DNA of 64,000 bases from contig JADJTQ010000002.1 in NCBI GenBank assembly GCA_016711125.1, forward strand, positions 992,001-1,056,000. Reading direction: 5' to 3'. The stretch comes from Saprospiraceae bacterium (GTDB lineage Bacteria; Bacteroidota; Bacteroidia; Chitinophagales; Saprospiraceae). The notes under the pieces are model-generated. The model saw only the letters and a program-made list of their open reading frames with translations, was not told where the DNA came from and did not search any database. The stretch's first letter is position 1, and every line of letters starts with the position of its first letter. The position numbers were made by a program, and so were the translations under genes. Shown in pieces: positions 60,897-64,000 of this stretch.

Positions 60897-61787
60897 ATGA
60901 AAGCTGTAAAATTATTGGGTCTCTTATTTGGGTTATCTCTGACGGGTTTGACCTTTGGACAAATTGCAGAGGAGATCGTCACCGAATCTTCAGAACCAGA
61001 AGTGGAAGAGGTTTTGATTACACCTTTAGATGATATCGTCGCAAAGAGAATCATGCAAGAGCGTTTCATCTTGCCCTATGAGCCAGTACGCGAAGCCGAT
61101 CTCTTTTGGGAAAAAAGAATTTGGAGAGTACTTGATATCCGGGAAAAAATGAACAGACCTTTTTCTTTTCCTGACGCACCATTCTTCGGAATCATGGTAG
61201 ATGGTGTGGAATCTGGAGATCTTACACCATACGGTGATGAAAAATTCACGAATAAATTGACCTCACAAGATCTTACTAATCTGCTCTTTAGTATTGATAC
61301 GACCTTTGTCACTAATCCTGACACCTACGAAGACGAAATGACGATTGTGCAAAACGAGATCAACTTCGAGGACATCAAACGATTTAGAATCAAGGAGATA
61401 TGGTTTTTTGATGAAGAAAGCAGCACCTTGAAAGTGCGTATTTTGGGACTTGCTCCAATCAAGGACGTATATGACCAAAATACTGGAGATTTTCTTTTTG
61501 AGCAGCCATTATTCTGGCTGTACTATCCCGAAAGCCGTGAGTATTTTGCACGACACAAGGTGTACATACCAGGTAATGATGCCAATCCACTATCGTGGGA
61601 GGATTTCTTCGAAATGAGGTCATTCTCGAGCTATATCTATAAAGAGTCTAACGTAGATGGTTTCCGCTTGCAAGTTTATCCATCCCTGGCAGGTAGTGAC
61701 TTGAATAGTGGTATTCAGAGATTATTGGAATCTGAAAAGATCAAAGCTTCGGTATTCAATTTCGAGCATGATCTCTGGAGCTACTAG
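60897..61787 (+). CDS. gldN: GldN/PorN, T9SS ring component
   Basis: 296 residues with signal peptide (ends LTFGQ). Conserved stretches include LFWEKRIWRVLDIREKMN, FKRFRIKEIWFFDEESSTLKVRILGLAP-like text and LSWEDFFEMRSFSSYIYKESN. It pairs with GldK in the periplasmic ring. Last gene of the cluster, followed by a strong terminator. Confidence 0.95.
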   Translation: MKAVKLLGLLFGLSLTGLTFGQIAEEIVTESSEPEVEEVLITPLDDIVAKRIMQERFILPYEPVREADLFWEKRIWRVLDIREKMNRPFSFPDAPFFGIMVDGVESGDLTPYGDEKFTNKLTSQDLTNLLFSIDTTFVTNPDTYEDEMTIVQNEINFEDIKRFRIKEIWFFDEESSTLKVRILGLAPIKDVYDQNTGDFLFEQPLFWLYYPESREYFARHKVYIPGNDANPLSWEDFFEMRSFSSYIYKESNVDGFRLQVYPSLAGSDLNSGIQRLLESEKIKASVFNFEHDLWSY

Positions 61788-61813
61788 CAGATATAAAGAC
61801 AAAAACTTTTAAG

Positions 61814-61851
61814 AAAATGTGCTGTCATCTTTTTGGCGGCACATTTTTTTT
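61814..61851 (+). terminator. Bidirectional-looking terminator after gldN
   Basis: AAAATGTGC (61814-61822) pairs with GCACATTTT (61839-61847); eight T follow. Because the stem begins with A and ends with T runs, it could also serve the convergent glycosyltransferase gene. Confidence 0.85.
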
Positions 61852-61855
61852 GTAC

Positions 61856-63199
61856 CTACCTGAAAAAGTATCGATATCCCACCAATAACTTTTCATAGCT
61901 CAGACGCACCAGGGGAACGCGAAAAACTTCGGTTAATACGATCATGAACACTAACGCATATTCAATCAGTACTACCCAGAGATTTTCGTGATAGGGATTG
62001 TAGCTATAGTTGATATAGGTGCCAATAATCAGCGCAGACCAGAAAATAGGATAACGGTAGTGGGTAAGTACTGAAAGTAATATAGGTATACCCAGATACC
62101 AGGGGTGGATCGTAGTGCTTAAGAAAAGGTAGGTGCTAAATGCTAATAGGAGTACTCTGAAAACGTGTTGGATCTTTTTGGGCTTTTCAATGAAAGCCAG
62201 AGTCAGAATAATTATTAAAGTCAGTATCGACAGTATCGGACCCAGCGTCTGGATAATATTATAGCCTTTAATTCGAAATCCAATCCATCTGATCAAATAA
62301 TAAATGCTGGCATTGAATTCGAATTTTTGAAAATATAAATTGATACTACTACCCAGATGAGTGACTAGCTGTTGATTGATAAAAGGAAGGAAGAGCAGAA
62401 AGAGCGTGGTAAATAGCAGCACGAATCCAATAATTAATTTTTTTGGTCGAAACCTCCTGATGAAGAACGGGAGAAACATCAGAGGCAGCAGTTTTACCCC
62501 AATAGCCATGGCCATTGCCAAACTAAACATCTTACTGCGTTGGCGGATATAAAACCAAAATGCCATAGTAAGAAACATGATCATGATGGCTTCGAAATGC
62601 AAATTACCTGCAAATTCCAAGATAATGAGCGGATTTAAAGCATATAGTAACACTCGTTGCTTCGGGATACGTAAGAGACGGACGATCTTTAATAAGAAAT
62701 AGATTGTAGTGATCTCAGCTACTAAAAACAGGCCTTTCATAATCACGGCAGACCAGTAGATACTGCCAAACCCCAGCTTGGCACAAAACGCGAAAATAGC
62801 CTGACATACGGGAGGATATATTGAATAGTAATCTGGAGAATTAAGCTGTGGGAACAAAAGATGATAGATACTTTCCCCTTGTGGTAAACTATCTATCCAT
62901 TCACGGGGGGTATATAGGAATGGACTAATACCGTCATTAATCAGCTGACCATCCCATACAAACCGATATATATCATCTGATAGATTTGGAAAGGCAAAAA
63001 CCAGAATAAACCGAAGAAATATCGACAGAAAAACAAAAAATAGTAAGTCGTGGTGTGATTTATAAATACGATAGGTGGCTAGATATAGGCCAAACAAGGG
63101 GATGTACAACAAGAAGATCGTAAAGAAATCACCCTGCCTGGGAATATATCCCAGGTAACTAATGAGAACAACCCAAATGATCGAAATAATATATTTCAA
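61856..63199 (-). CDS. Polytopic GT-C-type glycosyltransferase
   Basis: 447 residues with about 11-12 membrane helices. The first extracytoplasmic loop carries the acidic motif PNLSDDIYRFVWDGQLI, as in GT87/mannosyltransferase-like enzymes that use polyprenyl-phosphate sugars; TIHPWYLGIPIL near the C-terminus is also typical. It lies 9 bp downstream of the GT2 gene on the same strand, so the two may build one envelope glycan. Donor and acceptor unknown. Confidence 0.8.
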   Translation of the reverse strand: MKYIISIIWVVLISYLGYIPRQGDFFTIFLLYIPLFGLYLATYRIYKSHHDLLFFVFLSIFLRFILVFAFPNLSDDIYRFVWDGQLINDGISPFLYTPREWIDSLPQGESIYHLLFPQLNSPDYYSIYPPVCQAIFAFCAKLGFGSIYWSAVIMKGLFLVAEITTIYFLLKIVRLLRIPKQRVLLYALNPLIILEFAGNLHFEAIMIMFLTMAFWFYIRQRSKMFSLAMAMAIGVKLLPLMFLPFFIRRFRPKKLIIGFVLLFTTLFLLFLPFINQQLVTHLGSSINLYFQKFEFNASIYYLIRWIGFRIKGYNIIQTLGPILSILTLIIILTLAFIEKPKKIQHVFRVLLLAFSTYLFLSTTIHPWYLGIPILLSVLTHYRYPIFWSALIIGTYINYSYNPYHENLWVVLIEYALVFMIVLTEVFRVPLVRLSYEKLLVGYRYFFR

Positions 63200-63208
63200 A
63201 GCCTCTGA

Positions 63209-64000
63209 TTATTTGGCACTCACATGCTTGATCGTATAGTAAAAAATGGATCCATACCCAATCGCCAGTAAAATATGAAATAGTACAAATGATTTGTCTC
63301 CGATCCGGTATCCGAGAAATACTGCAAAAATAAAATATAAACAAAGCAGTCCTTCAATGATCGTCGTCCATTTGATCTTATTGCTGCGATACGTACTTTT
63401 CTTAAAATTATCTGAAAAATCTTTTATGTTAAATTTGGGTGTTCTTACAAACTCAGATCGCTTGCCCCGGTACCCCTGTAAGACCGCTACGGTATTGTGC
63501 AATGATAAACCCATCGACATGGCCAAAAAAACTGGAAACATAAAGGCAAATTTAAATAGGTCTCGCCAAAAGGACTTGTGTGGGTTGGTAAAGCGATTGG
63601 CGATATTTGCCATATAATAGACACAAACGATAGAAATCGTTCCAACAATAAAAATCGAAAAGATGTTAGTACTAAGATCCAGTCCTTTCAGGGCGATCAA
63701 CAGTGGTACACTGAGTACCCCAAGCATAAAAACAAAGACAAATACCGTGCTACTTAAAAGATGAAACGTACTGTGTAATTTCTTACCCACAGGGAGCGAC
63801 GATCTCCAGACTGTTGGTAACATCTTTTTTGCAGTTTCAGCACCCCCCTTCATCCACCGGAATTGCTGCGATTTAAATCCACTCATTTCTGCCGGTAGTT
63901 CAGCTGGTGATCCTATCTCTTCAAGATACTGTATCTTCCATCCCTTGAGTTGAGCTCTAATACTCAAATCGAGGTCTTCGGTAAGCGTATCCTCTTCCCA
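63209..64000 (-). CDS. Processive family 2 glycosyltransferase, C-terminal part (cut by window edge)
   Basis: The frame enters from the window end with TEDLDLSIRAQLKGW, containing the TED catalytic motif, followed by QQFRW (Q-x-x-R-W type) and four or more membrane helices. This is the signature of membrane-bound processive GT2 enzymes (cellulose/hyaluronan-synthase class). The N-terminal nucleotide-sugar binding part is outside the window. Product not readable. Confidence 0.88.
   Translation of the reverse strand, partial: WEEDTLTEDLDLSIRAQLKGWKIQYLEEIGSPAELPAEMSGFKSQQFRWMKGGAETAKKMLPTVWRSSLPVGKKLHSTFHLLSSTVFVFVFMLGVLSVPLLIALKGLDLSTNIFSIFIVGTISIVCVYYMANIANRFTNPHKSFWRDLFKFAFMFPVFLAMSMGLSLHNTVAVLQGYRGKRSEFVRTPKFNIKDFSDNFKKSTYRSNKIKWTTIIEGLLCLYFIFAVFLGYRIGDKSFVLFHILLAIGYGSIFYYTIKHVSAK

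Noticed and set aside
1..64000. CRISPR array, prophage or insertion sequence
   Set aside because: No short spaced repeats, phage genes or transposase were seen; the only large repeat is the tandem giant-gene block.

Overview
The window is a chromosomal segment from a member of the Bacteroidota. It carries type IX secretion/gliding core genes (porP/sprF-like, gldK, gldL, gldM, gldN), T9SS-type C-terminal sorting domains, promoter -7 elements of the TAnnTTTG form and many outer-membrane beta-barrels. The large HYR-like secreted proteins and overall content resemble the Saprospiria, but that placement is inference.

Layout. 1-5.5 kb: 3' part of panC, a GH113-like lipoprotein, a tRNA-Leu-like element with an oversized insertion, a stand-alone Pta-N/DRTGG protein, a DUF4920 protein and a secreted MORN-repeat metacaspase. 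5.6-12.4 kb: an S9 peptidase, a T9SS subtilase and a LytS/LytTR two-component pair. 13.0-13.25 kb: tRNA-Ile and tRNA-Ala with a terminator. 13.5-25.3 kb: a tandem duplication of a 5.8 kb block, each copy holding a 1,774-residue cysteine-rich secreted protein (once frameshifts are allowed for) that ends in dockerin-like, cohesin-like and T9SS modules. A diverged third relative lies at 26.2-30.2 kb. 30.3-44 kb: housekeeping genes (ruvX, def, RNase H, dprA, lipA, upp, an SSS symporter, murQ, rhomboid, tdk, purH, coaX). 44-47.7 kb: two paralogous TPR-like exported proteins and an FKBP lipoprotein. 47.7-56 kb: a 2-hydroxyacid dehydrogenase, recG, rbfA, a metal permease fused to a DtxR-type regulator, Ppx/GppA and a metallo-hydrolase. 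56-61.8 kb: the T9SS cluster. 61.9-64 kb: two envelope glycosyltransferases, the last one cut by the window edge.

How it fits together. The secretion machine (GldKLMN with a PorP/SprF-like protein) and four likely clients (subtilase and three giant proteins) are in the same window. CoaX and PanC serve CoA synthesis; MurQ serves cell-wall recycling; Upp and Tdk serve pyrimidine salvage; the CoaX-downstream beta-barrel and TPR proteins form a likely envelope operon.

Caution on quality. At least ten genes are split by small indels, nearly all in short homopolymers and including housekeeping genes (recG, dprA, gldM). This looks like uncorrected long-read indels rather than pseudogenization. I give whole-gene spans and state each break.
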